A stretch of 64,000 nt of DNA from Lactiplantibacillus modestisalitolerans (GCF_005405425.1 NZ_BJEA01000001.1:186001-250000), one strand, 5' to 3'. Positions 18,288 to 30,287 are shown, counted from the stretch's first letter. Notes: generated by a model from the sequence alone, not told the origin. Translations and numbers: made by a program.

Positions 18288-21200
18288 TTACTTGCTCGTA
18301 TCCTGTTCTTGCATTTGTTTTTCAAGGTCGCTAATTGAGTAAACTCCATCAGCCACGTTGCCAACTTCCTTTGGCTTGATATGACGGTAAACCGGCATAC
18401 CAGTCCCAGCAGGAATAATCTTACCAATGATGACATTTTCCTTCAGACCGATCAATGGATCGTTCTTACCACGGATAGCCGCATCAGTTAAGACCCGAGT
18501 CGTTTCCTGGAATGAAGCCGCCGACAAGAAACTATTCGTTTCAAGGGCTGCCTTAGTAATCCCAAGGATAACTGGCCGTGACGTTGCTGGAATACCACCG
18601 GCAATCAAGGTCTTGTAGTTTTCGTCCTTGAAGTCCGCAATATCCATTAACGTCCCAGGCAAGACGTCGGTATCGCCCGGATCCATGATCCGAACTTTCC
18701 GAAGCATTTGCCGAATCATGATTTCAACGTGCTTATCGCCGATTTCAACCCCTTGCATCCGGTAAACCCGTTGGACTTCACGGAGCAAGTAGTTTTCAGT
18801 TGATAAGACGTCACGAACTTGAATCAGCTGCTTAGGATCGATTGACCCAACGTTCAGCGCCGCACCACGGTGAATAAAGTCGCCTTCACTAACCGCCATC
18901 CGTGCTGTCAACGGTAAAGTATAAGTCCGGGTATCAGTTTCACCCTTAACCGTAACTTCCTTCGTCCGTTCCGCTGGATTTTCTTCGATTGATTGAACCG
19001 TCCCAGTAACTTCAGTAATCTCGGCACGCCCTTTAGGATTCCGCGATTCAACGATTTCTTGAACCCGTGGTAACCCTTGGGTAATATCGTCACCGGCAAC
19101 CCCACCAGTATGGAAAGTCCGCATGGTTAACTGCGTACCAGGTTCACCGATTGATTGAGCGGCAACCGTCCCAACGGCTTCACCGACTTCAACTTCGTCA
19201 CCAGTAGCCATGTTCCGGCCGTAGCAATGTTCACAAACCCCGTGCTTCGTGTTGCAAGTGAAGGCGGAACGAATCGTAACTTCGGTAACCCCGGCGTCAA
19301 CGATTGTTTGTGCTAAGTCTTCATCAATTAAGACGTTGTTGCCAACGATTTCTTCGTGCGTTTCTGGGTTGAAGACCGTCTTCATCGTGTAACGGCCAAG
19401 AATCCGGTCGTACAACGGTTCGATGACTTCATTACCTTCCATGATTGCGTGAATCCGCAACCCACGGTCAGTTCCACAGTCCTTTTCACGAACGATAACA
19501 TCTTGGGCCACGTCAACTAGTCGACGGGTCAAGTAACCAGAGTTGGCAGTCTTCAAGGCCGTATCGGTCATCCCTTTACGGGCACCGTGGGTCGAGATGA
19601 ACATTTCCAAGACGGAGAGACCTTCACGGAAGTTTGAAAGGATTGGCAATTCCATGATCTTCCCATTAGGGGCAGCCATTAAACCACGCATCCCGGCAAG
19701 TTGCGTAAAGTTCGAGATGTTACCACGCGCACCAGAATCACTCATCATGAAGATTGGGTTATCTGGACTGAAACTATCAATCAGTTTTTGTTGAATTTGG
19801 TCCTTGGCGTCGTTCCAAACACCAATGACCCGTTCGTACCGTTCGTCGTCGGTAATTAACCCACGCCGGAACTGCTTGGAAATTGTGTTAACTTGCTTAT
19901 GAGCCGCATCAATAATGGCTGGCTTTTCTTTCAAGTCAGTAATATCGGCAACCCCGACGGTTAACCCGGACTTAGTTGAAATGTTATAACCTAAGTCCTT
20001 CATCCGGTCAAGCAACAGTGACGTTGCCGTCACGTGGTACTGCTTGTAAACTTCGGCGATGATATCGGCTAAGAAGCCCTTCTTAAATGGCATGATCAAG
20101 TCCTGCGCGTCTAAGAATTGACGAATATCTTCACCGGGCTTCAAGAAGTACTTGTCCGGAGTTCCATCAATCAAGTTATCGTTAGTTGGTTCGTTCAAGT
20201 AAGGGAACTTCTTCGGCAAAATGTCGTTAAAGATGGCCTTACCAACGGTCGTGACTAAGATTTCATGTTTTTGGTCTTCGGTAAACGGCTTTTCAGGCAT
20301 GGATGAAACTTGAATCCCAACCCGACTGTGCATGTGCACGTAGCCTGCTTGGTAAGCCTTTTGGGCTTCGTTCAGATCCTTGAAGATCATCCCTTCGCCT
20401 TCACGGCCGACTTCTTCAGTCGTCAAGTAGTAGTTCCCGATAACCATATCTTGTGAAGGCGTTACAACTGGTTTCCCATCCTTCGGTGCCAAAATATGGT
20501 GAGCCGCAAGCATCAGTAAGCGTGCTTCAGCTTGCGCTTCGTCTGACAGTGGCAAGTGAATGGCCATTTGGTCACCATCAAAGTCGGCGTTATAAGCTTC
20601 ACAGGCTAACGGATGCAACCGCATCGCTTTCCCACTAACCAGTACGGGTTCAAACGCTTGAATCCCTAACCGGTGCAAGGTAGGGGCGCGGTTCAAGAGA
20701 ACCGGGTGTTCTTTAATGACGTCTTCTAAGACGCCCCAAACATCATCATCAGCCCGTTCAATCTTACGCTTAGCGTTCTTAATGTTAGAAGCTAATTCAC
20801 GCTTGACCAATTCCTTCATAATGAACGGTTTGAAGAGTTCCAACGCCATTTGACGTGGTAAGCCCATTTGGTTCATCTTCAGGAACGGACCAACGTCGAT
20901 AACGGAACGGCCAGAGTAGTCAACCCGCTTACCAAGTAAGTTTTGACGGAACCGCCCTTGCTTCCCTTTCAACATGTGTGAGAGGGACTTCAATGGCCGG
21001 TTACCAGGACCGGCAACTGGCCGACCCCGCCGACCATTATCGATCAAGGCGTCCACGGCTTCTTGTAACATCCGCTTTTCGTTTTGAACGATGATGCCCG
21101 GTGCGTTTAAGTCTAATAACCGCTTCAACCGGTTGTTCCGGTTAATAACCCGCCGATAAAGGTCGTTCAAGTCGGAAGTGGCGAACCGGCCACCTTCAAG

Positions 21201-21929
21201 TTGAACCATTGGCCGTAAGTCCGGTGGAATGACCGGAATTGCGTCCATTACCATCCAGGCCGGACGGTTACCCGACGTTACGAAGGCTTCGACGATGTCT
21301 AACCGCCGAACGGCCCGGGTCCGCTTTTGACCAGAGGCGTCCTTCAAAGCTTCTTTTAAGTCGCGGGCTTCTTTTTCAAGATCCACGTCATCTAATAAAC
21401 GTTTGATGGCTTCGGCACCAATGTCGGCAGTGAATTCATTACCGTATTGGGCCTTCTTTTCACGGTATTCCCGTTCAGAAAGCAACTGCTTCTTTTCCAA
21501 TGGTGTGTTACCAGGTTCGATAACGACGTATGAAGCAAAGTAGATGATTTCTTCCAAAGCACGGGGGCTCATGTCTAAGACTAAGCCCATCCGACTTGGG
21601 ATACCCTTGAAGTACCAGATGTGTGTTACTGGTGCGGCTAATTCGATATGACCCATCCGTTCACGACGAACTTTACTCCGAGTCACTTCAACCCCACACC
21701 GGTCACAGACGATCCCCTTATAACGGATTCGTTTGTATTTACCACAAGCACATTCCCAATCCTTAGTAGGACCAAAAATCCGTTCGTCAAACAAACCGTC
21801 TTTTTCAGGTTTCAATGTCCGGTAGTTAATGGTTTCCGGCTTTTTAACTTCGCCATATGACCAGCTGCGGATCTTGTCTGGCGATGCCAGACCGATCTGC
21901 ATGCTCTCAAACTTGTTGACATCGATCAA
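18288..21929 (-). CDS. rpoC: DNA-directed RNA polymerase subunit beta'
   Basis: Catalytic large subunit of RNA polymerase, 1213 residues. The zinc-ribbon cysteines (CACG...CDRC, about residues 60-78), the catalytic NADFDGDQM motif (about 455) and the second zinc site ([13 protein letters not shown], about 880) are all present. The start is TTG 21929, seven bases after GGGAGGT. It follows rpoB by 17 bases in one operon. Confidence 0.99.
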   Translation of the reverse strand: MIDVNKFESMQIGLASPDKIRSWSYGEVKKPETINYRTLKPEKDGLFDERIFGPTKDWECACGKYKRIRYKGIVCDRCGVEVTRSKVRRERMGHIELAAPVTHIWYFKGIPSRMGLVLDMSPRALEEIIYFASYVVIEPGNTPLEKKQLLSEREYREKKAQYGNEFTADIGAEAIKRLLDDVDLEKEARDLKEALKDASGQKRTRAVRRLDIVEAFVTSGNRPAWMVMDAIPVIPPDLRPMVQLEGGRFATSDLNDLYRRVINRNNRLKRLLDLNAPGIIVQNEKRMLQEAVDALIDNGRRGRPVAGPGNRPLKSLSHMLKGKQGRFRQNLLGKRVDYSGRSVIDVGPFLKMNQMGLPRQMALELFKPFIMKELVKRELASNIKNAKRKIERADDDVWGVLEDVIKEHPVLLNRAPTLHRLGIQAFEPVLVSGKAMRLHPLACEAYNADFDGDQMAIHLPLSDEAQAEARLLMLAAHHILAPKDGKPVVTPSQDMVIGNYYLTTEEVGREGEGMIFKDLNEAQKAYQAGYVHMHSRVGIQVSSMPEKPFTEDQKHEILVTTVGKAIFNDILPKKFPYLNEPTNDNLIDGTPDKYFLKPGEDIRQFLDAQDLIMPFKKGFLADIIAEVYKQYHVTATSLLLDRMKDLGYNISTKSGLTVGVADITDLKEKPAIIDAAHKQVNTISKQFRRGLITDDERYERVIGVWNDAKDQIQQKLIDSFSPDNPIFMMSDSGARGNISNFTQLAGMRGLMAAPNGKIMELPILSNFREGLSVLEMFISTHGARKGMTDTALKTANSGYLTRRLVDVAQDVIVREKDCGTDRGLRIHAIMEGNEVIEPLYDRILGRYTMKTVFNPETHEEIVGNNVLIDEDLAQTIVDAGVTEVTIRSAFTCNTKHGVCEHCYGRNMATGDEVEVGEAVGTVAAQSIGEPGTQLTMRTFHTGGVAGDDITQGLPRVQEIVESRNPKGRAEITEVTGTVQSIEENPAERTKEVTVKGETDTRTYTLPLTARMAVSEGDFIHRGAALNVGSIDPKQLIQVRDVLSTENYLLREVQRVYRMQGVEIGDKHVEIMIRQMLRKVRIMDPGDTDVLPGTLMDIADFKDENYKTLIAGGIPATSRPVILGITKAALETNSFLSAASFQETTRVLTDAAIRGKNDPLIGLKENVIIGKIIPAGTGMPVYRHIKPKEVGNVADGVYSISDLEKQMQEQDTSK

Positions 21930-21946
21930 AGGACCGACCTCCCTTT

Positions 21947-24900
21947 TTATTGATTATCCTGATGCGCATTCGTTGTTGCTTCGGTCGTTGAACCGTCCGC
22001 CTTTGCGGCCTTATCAGCAGCCTTTTGTTTTTGTTCTTGTTGGAACTTGCTCAATGCATCAACGTTTACGACTTCATCGTCATCGTCGTCCATATCACGA
22101 AGTTCAATTTCTTTATCGTCACCGTCTAAGACCTTCATGTCCAGACCAAGTGCTTGTAATTCCTTAACCAGCACGCGGAATGATTCCGGTACACCTGGCT
22201 TAGGAATTGGTTCGCCCTTAACAATGGCTTCGTAAGTCTTAACCCGGCCGACAACGTCATCGGACTTGTAAGTTAAGATTTCTTGCAAGGTGTAAGCAGC
22301 CCCATAAGCTTCAAGGGCCCAAACTTCCATTTCACCAAACCGTTGGCCACCAAATTGAGCTTTCCCACCAAGTGGTTGTTGGGTAACTAAGGAGTATGGT
22401 CCAATTGAACGAGCATGGATCTTATCGTCAACCATGTGGCTCAGTTTCATATAGTGCATGACCCCAACGGCGATCCGCTTGTCAAATGGTTCACCAGTCC
22501 GACCATCGTAGACGATTGACTTACCGTCTTCGTCGACGCCGGCTTCCCGAACGGCTTTCCAAATATCCGAGTCACGGGCCCCATCAAAGACGGGCGTTGC
22601 CATGTGGATACCGAGCTTACGTGCAGCCATCCCTAAATGCAATTCGAGCACTTGCCCGATGTTCATCCGGGAAGGCACACCCATTGGACTCAGCATGATG
22701 TCAATTGGCGTCCCATCTGGCATGTACGGCATATCTTCTTCAGGAACCACGATTGAAACGGTCCCCTTGTTCCCATGCCGGCCGGCCATCTTATCACCAA
22801 CTTGGATCTTCCGCTTTTGCGCGATGTAGACCCGAACCATCATGTTAACACCAGGTGAAAGTTCGTCCCCGTTTTCACGGGTAAAAATCTTCACGTCCTG
22901 GATAATTCCGCCGCCACCATGAGGTACCCGGAGGGACGTATCCCGAACTTCACGTGCTTTTTCACCGAAAATAGCGTGGAGTAACCGTTCTTCGGCTGAT
23001 AATTCCGTAACCCCCTTAGGCGTTACCTTACCAACTAAGATGTCACCGTCCTTAACTTCGGCACCGATCCGAATAATCCCGTCTTCATCGAGGTTCTTCA
23101 AGGCATCTTCACCAACGTTAGGAATTTCACGCGTCATTTCTTCAGGTCCAAGCTTCGTGTCACGCGCTTCTGATTCATATTCTTCAATATGAATTGACGT
23201 GTAAACGTCTTCGCGGACTAAGCGTTCATTAATAATGATCGCATCTTCGAAGTTGTACCCGTTCCAAGTCATGAAGGCAACTAATGGGTTTTGCCCTAAG
23301 GCTAATTCCCCGCCTTCCATGGCTGGACCATCGGCTAAGACTTCGTCATTGTCAACGTGGTCGCCGACTTTAACGATTGGCCGTTGGTTGTAGTTCTTAC
23401 CACCGTTTGACCGGCGGAACTTCATTAACTTGTAAGTGTCTAATGAACCATCGTCACGCCGAACCCGGACTTCACGTGCATCAACGTATTCAACCGTTCC
23501 GTCATGCCGGCAAATCAAGGCAATCCCTGAGTCATGGGCCGCTTTGTATTCAATCCCAGTCCCAATTAATGGTGCGTGGGGATCAACCAGCGGAACCGCT
23601 TGCCGTTGCATGTTGGCACCCATCAAGGCCCGGTTGGAGTCATCGTTTTCCAAGAAAGGAATACATGCCGTTGCGACCGCAACCACTTGCTTAGGCGAAA
23701 CGTCCATGTAGTCAACGTTTTCGATGGAAGTTTCCAAGTTTTCTTCCTTATCACGCGCTAACACGGTGTCTTCAACGAATGAGCCATCGTCATTTAATGG
23801 CGAGTTGGCTTGTGCAATCACGAATTGGTCTTCTTCGTCGGCCGCTAAGTAATCAATCTTGTTGGTTACCTTATGCGTCGTCCAGTCAACCCGGCGGTAT
23901 GGCGTTTCAATGAAGCCGTACCGGTTAACCTTCGCGTAAGAAGACAAACTGTTGATCAACCCGATGTTCGGGCCTTCAGGCGTTTCAATTGGGCACATCC
24001 GACCGTAGTGGGTATAGTGCACGTCCCGGACTTCATAACCGGCCCGGTCACGCGTCAAACCACCAGGCCCTAAGGCTGACAGCCGGCGTTTATGCGTCAA
24101 TTCACCCAATGGGTTGGTTTGGTCCATGAATTGTGACAACTGGGAAGATCCGAAGAATTCCTTAATTGAAGCCACAACTGGGCGAATGTTGATCAATTGT
24201 TGCGGCGTAACCGTCGCAGCATCTTGAATTGACATCCGTTCACGAACAACCCGTTCCATCCGGGATAAACCAATTCGGAATTGGTTTTGTAATAATTCAC
24301 CTACGGAACGAATCCGCCGGTTACCCAAGTGGTCGATATCGTCGGTTGAACCAATGCCTTCTTGTAAGTTAAAGAAGTAGTTGATTGAAGCGATGATGTC
24401 GGCAGGCAAAATGTGCTTGAACTTCAAGTCAATGTTGCCATTGCCAATAATGTTAACAACCTTTTCTGGGTCATTTTCTGAATAAACTTTAACGACTTGT
24501 AAAACCATTGGGTTGGTGACAACCGCTTCGTCAGATGGCGTATAAGTGATCGTCTTGAAATCGTTGCTTTCCAAGTATGGTGCTAATTTAGCCATGACGT
24601 TCTTATCAATAACGTCACCCTTTTGCGCAATGACTTCACCAGTTTCAGGATCAGCAAGGGTTTCAGCTAACGTCAAGCCCATTAAACGGGTCTTCATGCT
24701 GAGCTTCTTGTTGACCTTGTAACGACCAACCGGTGCAAAATCGTAACGCTTTGGATCAAAGAACCGCGCCGTTAACAGACTCCGTGAACTGTCGGCCGTC
24801 TTAGGTTCACCTGGCCGTAGTCGTTCGTAGATATCCTTTAAGGATTCTTCAACTCGCGAGTCTTCATCATTTTTATGGACGTCCTTTTCCAAGGTGTTCA

Positions 24901-25552
24901 TCAAGCTGTCAGTTTCACCTAACATGTCAATGATGTCGTCATCGGAACCGAAGCCTAAGGCCCGTACTAACTCGGTCAACGGAATCTTCCGTGTCCGGTC
25001 AATTCGAACGTAGGCAATGTTCTTGGCGTCAGTTTCTAATTCGAGCCAAGCCCCCCGGTTCGGGATAACGGTCGTGCCGTAGCTTGGGCGACCATTTTTA
25101 TCTAATTCTTCATTAAAGTAAACGCCGGGTGAACGAACCAATTGTGAAACAATGACCCGTTCGGCACCATTAATAATGAACGTTCCTTGTTCGGTCATTA
25201 ATGGGAAATCACCAAAGAAGACGTCCTGCGACTTGATTTCACCAGTTTCATGGTTAGTCAATCGTAAGGTTACATGCAACGGTGCCGAATAGTTGGCATC
25301 ATGTTCACGAGCTTCTTCGACGGTGTACTTTGGTTCTAATAACTGATAGTCGACAAATTCAAGTGAAAGCTTCCCTGCGAAATCGTCGATTGGCATAATA
25401 TCTTCAAACATTTCCCGGAGACCTTCATCCAAGAACCATTGGTAAGAATCGGTCTGGATTTCGATCAAGTTAGGCAAATCAAGAACTTCCTTGATACGTG
25501 CATAACTTCTACGGGTACGGTGTTTACCGTATTTTACTAAATGTCCGGCCAA
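21947..25552 (-). CDS. rpoB: DNA-directed RNA polymerase subunit beta
   Basis: About 1201 residues. The rifampicin-pocket segment ([20 protein letters not shown] and then LGPGGL) is wild-type in appearance. The TTG at 25552 is preferred because the AAGGGGTGA binding site precedes it by five bases and the resulting start ([12 protein letters not shown]) lines up with B. subtilis RpoB. A GTG three codons upstream overlaps that binding site. The C-terminal tail is acidic then Gln/Ala/Lys-rich. Confidence 0.98.
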   Translation of the reverse strand: MAGHLVKYGKHRTRRSYARIKEVLDLPNLIEIQTDSYQWFLDEGLREMFEDIMPIDDFAGKLSLEFVDYQLLEPKYTVEEAREHDANYSAPLHVTLRLTNHETGEIKSQDVFFGDFPLMTEQGTFIINGAERVIVSQLVRSPGVYFNEELDKNGRPSYGTTVIPNRGAWLELETDAKNIAYVRIDRTRKIPLTELVRALGFGSDDDIIDMLGETDSLMNTLEKDVHKNDEDSRVEESLKDIYERLRPGEPKTADSSRSLLTARFFDPKRYDFAPVGRYKVNKKLSMKTRLMGLTLAETLADPETGEVIAQKGDVIDKNVMAKLAPYLESNDFKTITYTPSDEAVVTNPMVLQVVKVYSENDPEKVVNIIGNGNIDLKFKHILPADIIASINYFFNLQEGIGSTDDIDHLGNRRIRSVGELLQNQFRIGLSRMERVVRERMSIQDAATVTPQQLINIRPVVASIKEFFGSSQLSQFMDQTNPLGELTHKRRLSALGPGGLTRDRAGYEVRDVHYTHYGRMCPIETPEGPNIGLINSLSSYAKVNRYGFIETPYRRVDWTTHKVTNKIDYLAADEEDQFVIAQANSPLNDDGSFVEDTVLARDKEENLETSIENVDYMDVSPKQVVAVATACIPFLENDDSNRALMGANMQRQAVPLVDPHAPLIGTGIEYKAAHDSGIALICRHDGTVEYVDAREVRVRRDDGSLDTYKLMKFRRSNGGKNYNQRPIVKVGDHVDNDEVLADGPAMEGGELALGQNPLVAFMTWNGYNFEDAIIINERLVREDVYTSIHIEEYESEARDTKLGPEEMTREIPNVGEDALKNLDEDGIIRIGAEVKDGDILVGKVTPKGVTELSAEERLLHAIFGEKAREVRDTSLRVPHGGGGIIQDVKIFTRENGDELSPGVNMMVRVYIAQKRKIQVGDKMAGRHGNKGTVSIVVPEEDMPYMPDGTPIDIMLSPMGVPSRMNIGQVLELHLGMAARKLGIHMATPVFDGARDSDIWKAVREAGVDEDGKSIVYDGRTGEPFDKRIAVGVMHYMKLSHMVDDKIHARSIGPYSLVTQQPLGGKAQFGGQRFGEMEVWALEAYGAAYTLQEILTYKSDDVVGRVKTYEAIVKGEPIPKPGVPESFRVLVKELQALGLDMKVLDGDDKEIELRDMDDDDDEVVNVDALSKFQQEQKQKAADKAAKADGSTTEATTNAHQDNQ

Positions 25553-25648
25553 GTTGTTCACCCCTTCTTATTATTCCGGAACCCGGCCGCCACCCAATCA
25601 AATATTACATTTGTGTTACAAATGCACTTTTGACCGAATTTTAGGCAT

Positions 25649-25688
25649 AAAAAAACCAAAAATAGCCGGTTAAGTTGACTATTTTTGG
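25649..25688 (-). terminator. Terminator-like hairpin inside the rpoBC leader
   Basis: CCAAAAATAG and CTATTTTTGG form a perfect ten-base-pair stem with a 13-base loop, followed by seven T residues. It lies about 65 nt downstream of the rpoBC promoter and about 100 bp before rpoB. It could also terminate tetR, but rpoBC transcripts must read through it, so it may act as an attenuator. Confidence 0.85.
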
Positions 25689-25758
25689 ATCATTATTTAC
25701 GAACCGCGCAGACAATAGATTGCGCCGTTGTTCGAGTTCACGGTTACAGACAAATTAT

Positions 25759-25787
25759 ACTATACTGCGTTGACCACAACTTGTCAA
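25759..25787 (-). promoter_or_regulatory. Promoter of rpoBC
   Basis: Perfect -35 TTGACA (25787-25782), a 17-base spacer and TATAGT (25764-25759). It begins about 20 bases after the tetR stop codon. Confidence 0.85.
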
Positions 25788-25804
25788 GATAGTGACTCGG
25801 AAAT

Positions 25805-26398
25805 TTACTTAGTTGCGACCCCGTAAAGGATCATCTTCAAAAGGGTCTGAACGCGGGTCCGTTCGTCCGCATGCGGATCACCAATTTGATGGAACCGGTT
25901 GAAGAGCGGGCTCAAACTGGTTAGGTAGAAGTTAGCCGCCATTTGCGGTGTCACGCCCGGCTGTAACTGCATGGCCGGTTGTTCAAAGACCGCCTGCAAC
26001 GGCGCCACGTAATCCGCCGCGAAGACGCCGGCCAACTCACGGATGTATTCTGGTGAAAGGGCCTTAAAACTGGTATGAATCAGCGTAAAAACGTCGGCTG
26101 GATGCTTGTGGGTCAGTAAAATTGAAATCGACGTAAGCTGTTCTAATGGCGATTGACTTGAATCCGCTAAAATGGCGTTCATCCCATCCTTAATTTCGGC
26201 TCCCACGGTTTGAATCACCGCCACAAAGATAACGGCCTTATCTTTAAAGTGGTGGTAAAGCGCCGGCTGAGTAATCCCGATCGCATTCGCAATGTCACGG
26301 GTGCTTGTCGCTGCGTAACCCTTCGTTAAAAATAAATCGCGGGCCGTATCTAAAATGGCCTGGTGGGTTTTAGCAAGCTGTTCTGCACGCGAAACCAT
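25805..26398 (-). CDS. TetR/AcrR-family transcriptional regulator
   Basis: 197 residues. The N-terminal helix-turn-helix is clear (ARDLFLTKGYAATSTRDIA then GITQPALYHHFKDK, about residues 18-52). The C-terminal ligand domain is not recognisable. It is a lone gene between clpC and rpoB with no obvious efflux or catabolic partner, so its target is unknown. The ribosome binding site is weak (AAGAAGATGATC). A TATAAT lies upstream near 26430, without a convincing -35. Confidence 0.85.
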   Translation of the reverse strand: MVSRAEQLAKTHQAILDTARDLFLTKGYAATSTRDIANAIGITQPALYHHFKDKAVIFVAVIQTVGAEIKDGMNAILADSSQSPLEQLTSISILLTHKHPADVFTLIHTSFKALSPEYIRELAGVFAADYVAPLQAVFEQPAMQLQPGVTPQMAANFYLTSLSPLFNRFHQIGDPHADERTRVQTLLKMILYGVATK

Positions 26399-26461
26399 GT
26401 GATCATCTTCTTTCTATCGTTCATCTTCTATTATAATCTACACTACTTCGCGCCCCGATAC

Positions 26462-26506
26462 AAAAAAAGACGAGAAGCTTCTTCTTCAAAGAAGAAGCTC
26501 ATCGTC
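26462..26506 (-). terminator. Strong terminator upstream of tetR
   Basis: A nearly perfect long stem (GACGATGAGCTTCTTCTT with AAGAAGAAGCTTCTCGTC) is followed by TTTTTTTG on the minus strand. The gene next upstream (clpC) already has its own terminator at 26790-26830, so this one may end a short transcript starting around 26610. Confidence 0.8.
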
Positions 26507-26687
26507 CGTCAAATGGATCGCCTGATTAAAACAATCCTATACCTGATAAAAACGAATCAACCTTACTCCTATGAGCTGAGCCCTCAATCGAAGTAATATT
26601 CGTTATAGTTTATCATACCAGCCTTGAAAAAATTTTGATACCTCCAAGGCTTATTTAACTGGCTCTAAATCACTAAAATAATAGCAA

Positions 26688-26737
26688 TAGGGCCTATGTT
26701 CCGGAACAAAAAGCATCGTTCCGGAACATAGGCCCTA
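26688..26737. repeat. Perfect 20-bp inverted repeat with 10-base loop
   Basis: Two perfect 20-base arms (26688-26707 and 26718-26737) surround AAAAAGCATC. Each arm itself contains the palindrome GTTCCGGAAC. There is no T run on either side, so it is not an ordinary terminator. It sits between tetR and clpC. Confidence 0.8.
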
Positions 26738-26789
26738 AACTTCTTATCATAAAACATTGATTTAACAACATTCTTATTGACAAGACGTA

Positions 26790-26830
26790 GAAAAATAGCT
26801 AGTAAACGCGACCGTCTACTAGCTATTTTC
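26790..26830 (-). terminator. Terminator of ctsR-clpC
   Basis: AAAATAGCTAGT pairs with ACTAGCTATTTT across a loop and ends in TTTTTC on the minus strand, 17 bases after clpC. Confidence 0.85.
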
Positions 26831-26846
26831 ATTCAGTTAATCCCGG

Positions 26847-29351
26847 TTAGCCCTTTGAGCCGACCTTCGATTGTTCTGATTTTGGTTGTTTAACGTTAAT
26901 CGTAATCTTACCCTTGCTTGCGCCGATGGTGACTTGATCACCATTTTCGACGTCACCCATTAAGAGTTCTTCACTTAGGCGGTCTTCAATTTCGGTTTGA
27001 AGCGCACGCCGGATTGGCCGCGCACCGTATTCTGGATCAAAACCAGCTTTAGCAACAACGTCAATCGCTGCCGGTGTAATCTTGATGTGAATTCCCTGTT
27101 GTTCAACCCGGGTGACGATGTCCTTCGCCATCAACTTAACAATTTCGTGTAACTCTTCCTTATTTAAGGAATGGAACACAATCGTTTCGTCAATCCGGTT
27201 GAGGAATTCTGGCCGGAAGGTTTGCTTCAGAGTTGCCCGAATGGTTGCCGCAACGGCGTTGTAGTCATCCGCATGGTTAGTAGCACCAAAGCCGACCGAC
27301 TTTTCATCCCGTAAAGTCGTCGCCCCTAGGTTCGACGTCATAATGAGAATCGTATTCCGGAAATCAACTTTGCGACCCTTCGAGTCAGTTAAGTAACCAT
27401 CATCGAGAACTTGCAACAATAAGTTGAACACGTCCGGATGGGCCTTTTCAACTTCGTCAAAGAGGACAACTGAGTACGGCTTCTGCCGAACCTTCTCCGT
27501 TAATTGGCCCCCTTCGTCGTAACCGACGTAGCCGGGTGCCGACCCAATCAAACGGCTGGTTGAGTAACGTTCCATGTATTCAGACATATCAATCCGAATC
27601 ATGTTGTCTTCCGAGCCAAACATGGCAGCTGCTAGAGCCTTGGCTAACTCGGTCTTCCCAACCCCGGTTGGTCCGAGGAACATGAATGACCCAATTGGCC
27701 GGTTCGGATCCTTTAAGCCACTCCGCGCCCGGCGAATTGCCCGTGAAACGGCCGAAACTGCTTCGGGTTGACCAACGACCCGTTGGTGAAGGACCTTTTC
27801 CAAGTTAACTAAGCGTTCGCTTTCAGACTTCTGGAGTTGCGTCAACGGAACACCGGTCCATTCAGCAACGACCTGCGCAATGTCTTCACCCGTCACTTCT
27901 AGTGTATAGCGTGGCGTGTCGCCCGTTTCAGCCTTAGCCGCCTGACTAGCTTCCTGCTTGTCAATGCGCTGCTTCAACTGCATTTCTTGCTTGCGAATAT
28001 CAGCTGCCTTTTCAAAGTCTTGGGCTTCGATGGCTGCTTCCTTTTCGTCTCGTAGTTTAACCAACTTATCATGGCTCTTCGACGCCTTGGTTGGTTGATC
28101 CATTTGGTCAATCCGGACCTTGGCCGCCGCTTCATCCATTAAGTCAATCGCCTTATCTGGCAAGAAACGGTCGCTAATGTAACGACTGGATAACTTAACC
28201 GCCTGGGTGACCGCCTCGTCACTAATGTTAACGTGATGGTGGTCTTCATACCGCGGCCGTAAACCACGTAAGATTTCAACCGCTTCATCTGGCGACGGTT
28301 CGTCAACCATAACGGTTGCAAAGCGCCGTTCTAAGGCGGCATCCGATTCAATGTACTTTTGATACTCATTTAAAGTCGTCGCCCCAATGGTTTGAAGCTC
28401 ACCACGAGCTAACGCCGGTTTCAAGATGTTGGAAGCATCAATCGCCCCTTCAGCACCACCGGCACCAATTAAGGTGTGCAATTCATCAATGAACAAGATG
28501 ACGTGACCGTCATTATAGATTTCATCAATGACCTTCTTCAACCGATCTTCAAATTCACCACGGTACTTTGTTCCAGCCACCAGTGAGCCCATATCGAGCA
28601 TCATTAAGCGTTTATCCGCCATGTCACTTGGAACGTCACCCGCAACAATTTTTTGTGCTAAGCCTTCAGCAATCGCGGTTTTCCCAACCCCGGGTTCTCC
28701 AATCAGAACTGGGTTGTTCTTCGTCCGCCGGGATAAAATCTGAATGACCCGTTTAACTTCCTTGGCCCGACCAACGACGGGGTCCATTTCCTTTTCGCTC
28801 GCTAGCTGCGTTAAGTCCCGTGCCAGCGAATCTAAAGTTGGCGTCCCTTCGGTCTTCTTACCACCGCCACGAACGGCGCCACCACTCTTGCGCTTACCCA
28901 TGGCGTCACTGACACCGAGCTTCCGCAAAACAACTTTACGGGTTTGACCCAGGTCAAGGTTTAAATTCATTAAAATTCGCGAGGAGAGGATACTTTCGTC
29001 CGAGAGCATCGCTAATAAGAGGTGCTCCGTCCCAATCTTGTTAGCACCTAACCGCTTCGCTTCGTCCCCAGCAACGGATAAAATTTCCTTAGCCTTCGGG
29101 GAATACGGCAGATAAGTATCCTTATCCACGTTATTCAAGGTGCCGTAGCCCGTAAACCGTTCAATTTCTTCGCGAATATCGTCTTCGCTGACCGCATATT
29201 GCTGTAGAACTTTATTAGCAATCCCATTTTTTTCAATGGCCAATGCTAACAGCAGGTGTTCCGTGCCGACTGCTTGGTGTTTAAAATACTTCGCCTGTTC
29301 CTGTGCTAGGACTAGCACACTTTTGGCACTTGGGGTAAATAGGTTATCCAT
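26847..29351 (-). CDS. clpC: ATP-dependent Clp protease ATP-binding subunit ClpC
   Basis: Class III heat-shock AAA+ unfoldase that works with ClpP and the adaptor MecA in protein quality control and regulated proteolysis. 834 residues: N-domain (1-145), first AAA+ module with Walker A GEPGVGKT (about 217), a UVR-type linker ([21 protein letters not shown], about 430), and a second AAA+ module with GPTGVGKT (about 562). The presence of the UVR segment separates it from ClpE and ClpB. GCGAGGA precedes the ATG. It is cotranscribed with ctsR, 18 bases upstream. Confidence 0.97.
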   Translation of the reverse strand: MDNLFTPSAKSVLVLAQEQAKYFKHQAVGTEHLLLALAIEKNGIANKVLQQYAVSEDDIREEIERFTGYGTLNNVDKDTYLPYSPKAKEILSVAGDEAKRLGANKIGTEHLLLAMLSDESILSSRILMNLNLDLGQTRKVVLRKLGVSDAMGKRKSGGAVRGGGKKTEGTPTLDSLARDLTQLASEKEMDPVVGRAKEVKRVIQILSRRTKNNPVLIGEPGVGKTAIAEGLAQKIVAGDVPSDMADKRLMMLDMGSLVAGTKYRGEFEDRLKKVIDEIYNDGHVILFIDELHTLIGAGGAEGAIDASNILKPALARGELQTIGATTLNEYQKYIESDAALERRFATVMVDEPSPDEAVEILRGLRPRYEDHHHVNISDEAVTQAVKLSSRYISDRFLPDKAIDLMDEAAAKVRIDQMDQPTKASKSHDKLVKLRDEKEAAIEAQDFEKAADIRKQEMQLKQRIDKQEASQAAKAETGDTPRYTLEVTGEDIAQVVAEWTGVPLTQLQKSESERLVNLEKVLHQRVVGQPEAVSAVSRAIRRARSGLKDPNRPIGSFMFLGPTGVGKTELAKALAAAMFGSEDNMIRIDMSEYMERYSTSRLIGSAPGYVGYDEGGQLTEKVRQKPYSVVLFDEVEKAHPDVFNLLLQVLDDGYLTDSKGRKVDFRNTILIMTSNLGATTLRDEKSVGFGATNHADDYNAVAATIRATLKQTFRPEFLNRIDETIVFHSLNKEELHEIVKLMAKDIVTRVEQQGIHIKITPAAIDVVAKAGFDPEYGARPIRRALQTEIEDRLSEELLMGDVENGDQVTIGASKGKITINVKQPKSEQSKVGSKG

Positions 29352-29369
29352 TGCGAATCCTCGCTTTCT

Positions 29370-29837
29370 TTAGCTCTCATATCGTAAGTGATTTAAGATC
29401 CCAATAATGATGCGCGCCCGGAGACTGTTTTCCAGTGACCGATCAGCAACGTCAAGGGTACTTCGATCAATCGCAACTAAAATCAATTGCGCTTCCCTAC
29501 GATTTAAAACATCGTCTTCGTACAAGCTTTGAACGACCGCATAAGCATCCCGTTGAGTAATCGAATCACCGATTACTTGAATGAGGGTGTCTAAAACATC
29601 GGCATCATCAACCAGATTAACCTTTTCAATTCGAATGTAGCCACCACCACCGCGTTTGCTTTCTACTAAGTAACCATTTTGAATGGTGAAACGCGTCTTG
29701 ATGACGTAGTTAATCTGTGAAGGTACCACGTTGAATAGGTCGGCGATTTCCGAACGTCGAATTTCAACATGCTCTGCGTCCGCCAAAATACTTTTTAAAT
29801 ACTTTTCAATAATATCTGAGATATTTTGACTTTGCAT
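29370..29837 (-). CDS. ctsR: Class III stress-gene repressor CtsR
   Basis: Winged-helix repressor of clp genes. I choose ATG 29837 (MQSQNISDIIEKYLK, 155 residues), six bases after AAGGGTG. The DNA-binding region (RRSEIADLFNVVPSQINYVI) and the glycine-rich wing (RGGGGYIRIE) are clear. McsA and McsB are absent here, as expected for lactobacilli. A CtsR box lies in its own promoter. Confidence 0.97.
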   Translation of the reverse strand: MQSQNISDIIEKYLKSILADAEHVEIRRSEIADLFNVVPSQINYVIKTRFTIQNGYLVESKRGGGGYIRIEKVNLVDDADVLDTLIQVIGDSITQRDAYAVVQSLYEDDVLNRREAQLILVAIDRSTLDVADRSLENSLRARIIIGILNHLRYES

Positions 29838-29859
29838 GGGTTTCACCCTTTTCATCATC

Positions 29860-29876
29860 TTTGACTAATATTGACT
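29860..29876 (-). promoter_or_regulatory. CtsR operator
   Basis: AGTCAATATTAGTCAAA matches the tandem heptad CtsR box (RGTCAAA-NAN-RGTCAAA) with one deviation. It lies directly downstream of the -10 box, so binding would block transcription and produce autoregulation of ctsR-clpC. Confidence 0.88.
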
Positions 29877-29879
29877 ATT

Positions 29880-29907
29880 ATTATACGAGGATAATGGAAA
29901 AAAGCAA
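29880..29907 (-). promoter_or_regulatory. Promoter of ctsR-clpC
   Basis: Perfect TATAAT (29885-29880) with TTGCTT 16 bases upstream. The CtsR box follows immediately. Confidence 0.8.
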
Positions 29908-30067
29908 AGAATTTCACCCACCGGCCGCCGTAGCGCCCGCTCTGTAAGCTCATACTTCCCGGTGAATTGGCGCCCACCCAAAAGAATTCGCGGGTGGCCA
30001 CCAATCGTCACTGGGTCTTATCTTAATGATACTACGTTTGGCGGCAGAACGTTAATAAATGCATGGT
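29908..30067. other. Intergenic region
   Basis: GC-rich non-coding stretch between the ctsR promoter and repeat R1-A. I see no gene or clear signal. Confidence 0.4.
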
Positions 30068-30190
30068 AGAGTGTGGAAGACCAACGGGTTGACGCTGAGC
30101 ACTGCCTAGATAATGGTCTGACACGTTCTTTGCGTTGGGCCGTTATCGTAGCAGGCGCAGGCGTCAGTTGGTCTGGAACACGTTTCGGCT
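30068..30190 (-). repeat. Palindromic intergenic repeat R1, copy A
   Basis: About 123 bp, nearly identical in reverse orientation to copy B (34762-34885). It starts GCCGAAACG and ends CACACTCT. The inner stem is GATAACGGCC with an imperfect partner here (GACCATTATC), and the outer arms also pair. Confidence 0.8.
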
Positions 30191-30259
30191 ATCTGGCAGG
30201 AGCGTGCCAAGGGCCCGGGCCTGGCAACCGCAATCCTAATTATTTAGTAGAAAAGGGAC

Positions 30260-30287
30260 AAAAAAATCCAGTCCGAAGACTGGATTT
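30260..30287 (-). terminator. Terminator of the tRNA cluster
   Basis: AAATCCAGTC-TTCG-GACTGGATTT with a stable UUCG loop, followed by a T run, 17 bases after the last tRNA. Confidence 0.92.

Noticed and set aside
26363-26596. 77-residue open frame upstream of tetR
   Set aside because: It runs through the long terminator hairpin and overlaps tetR; no binding site.
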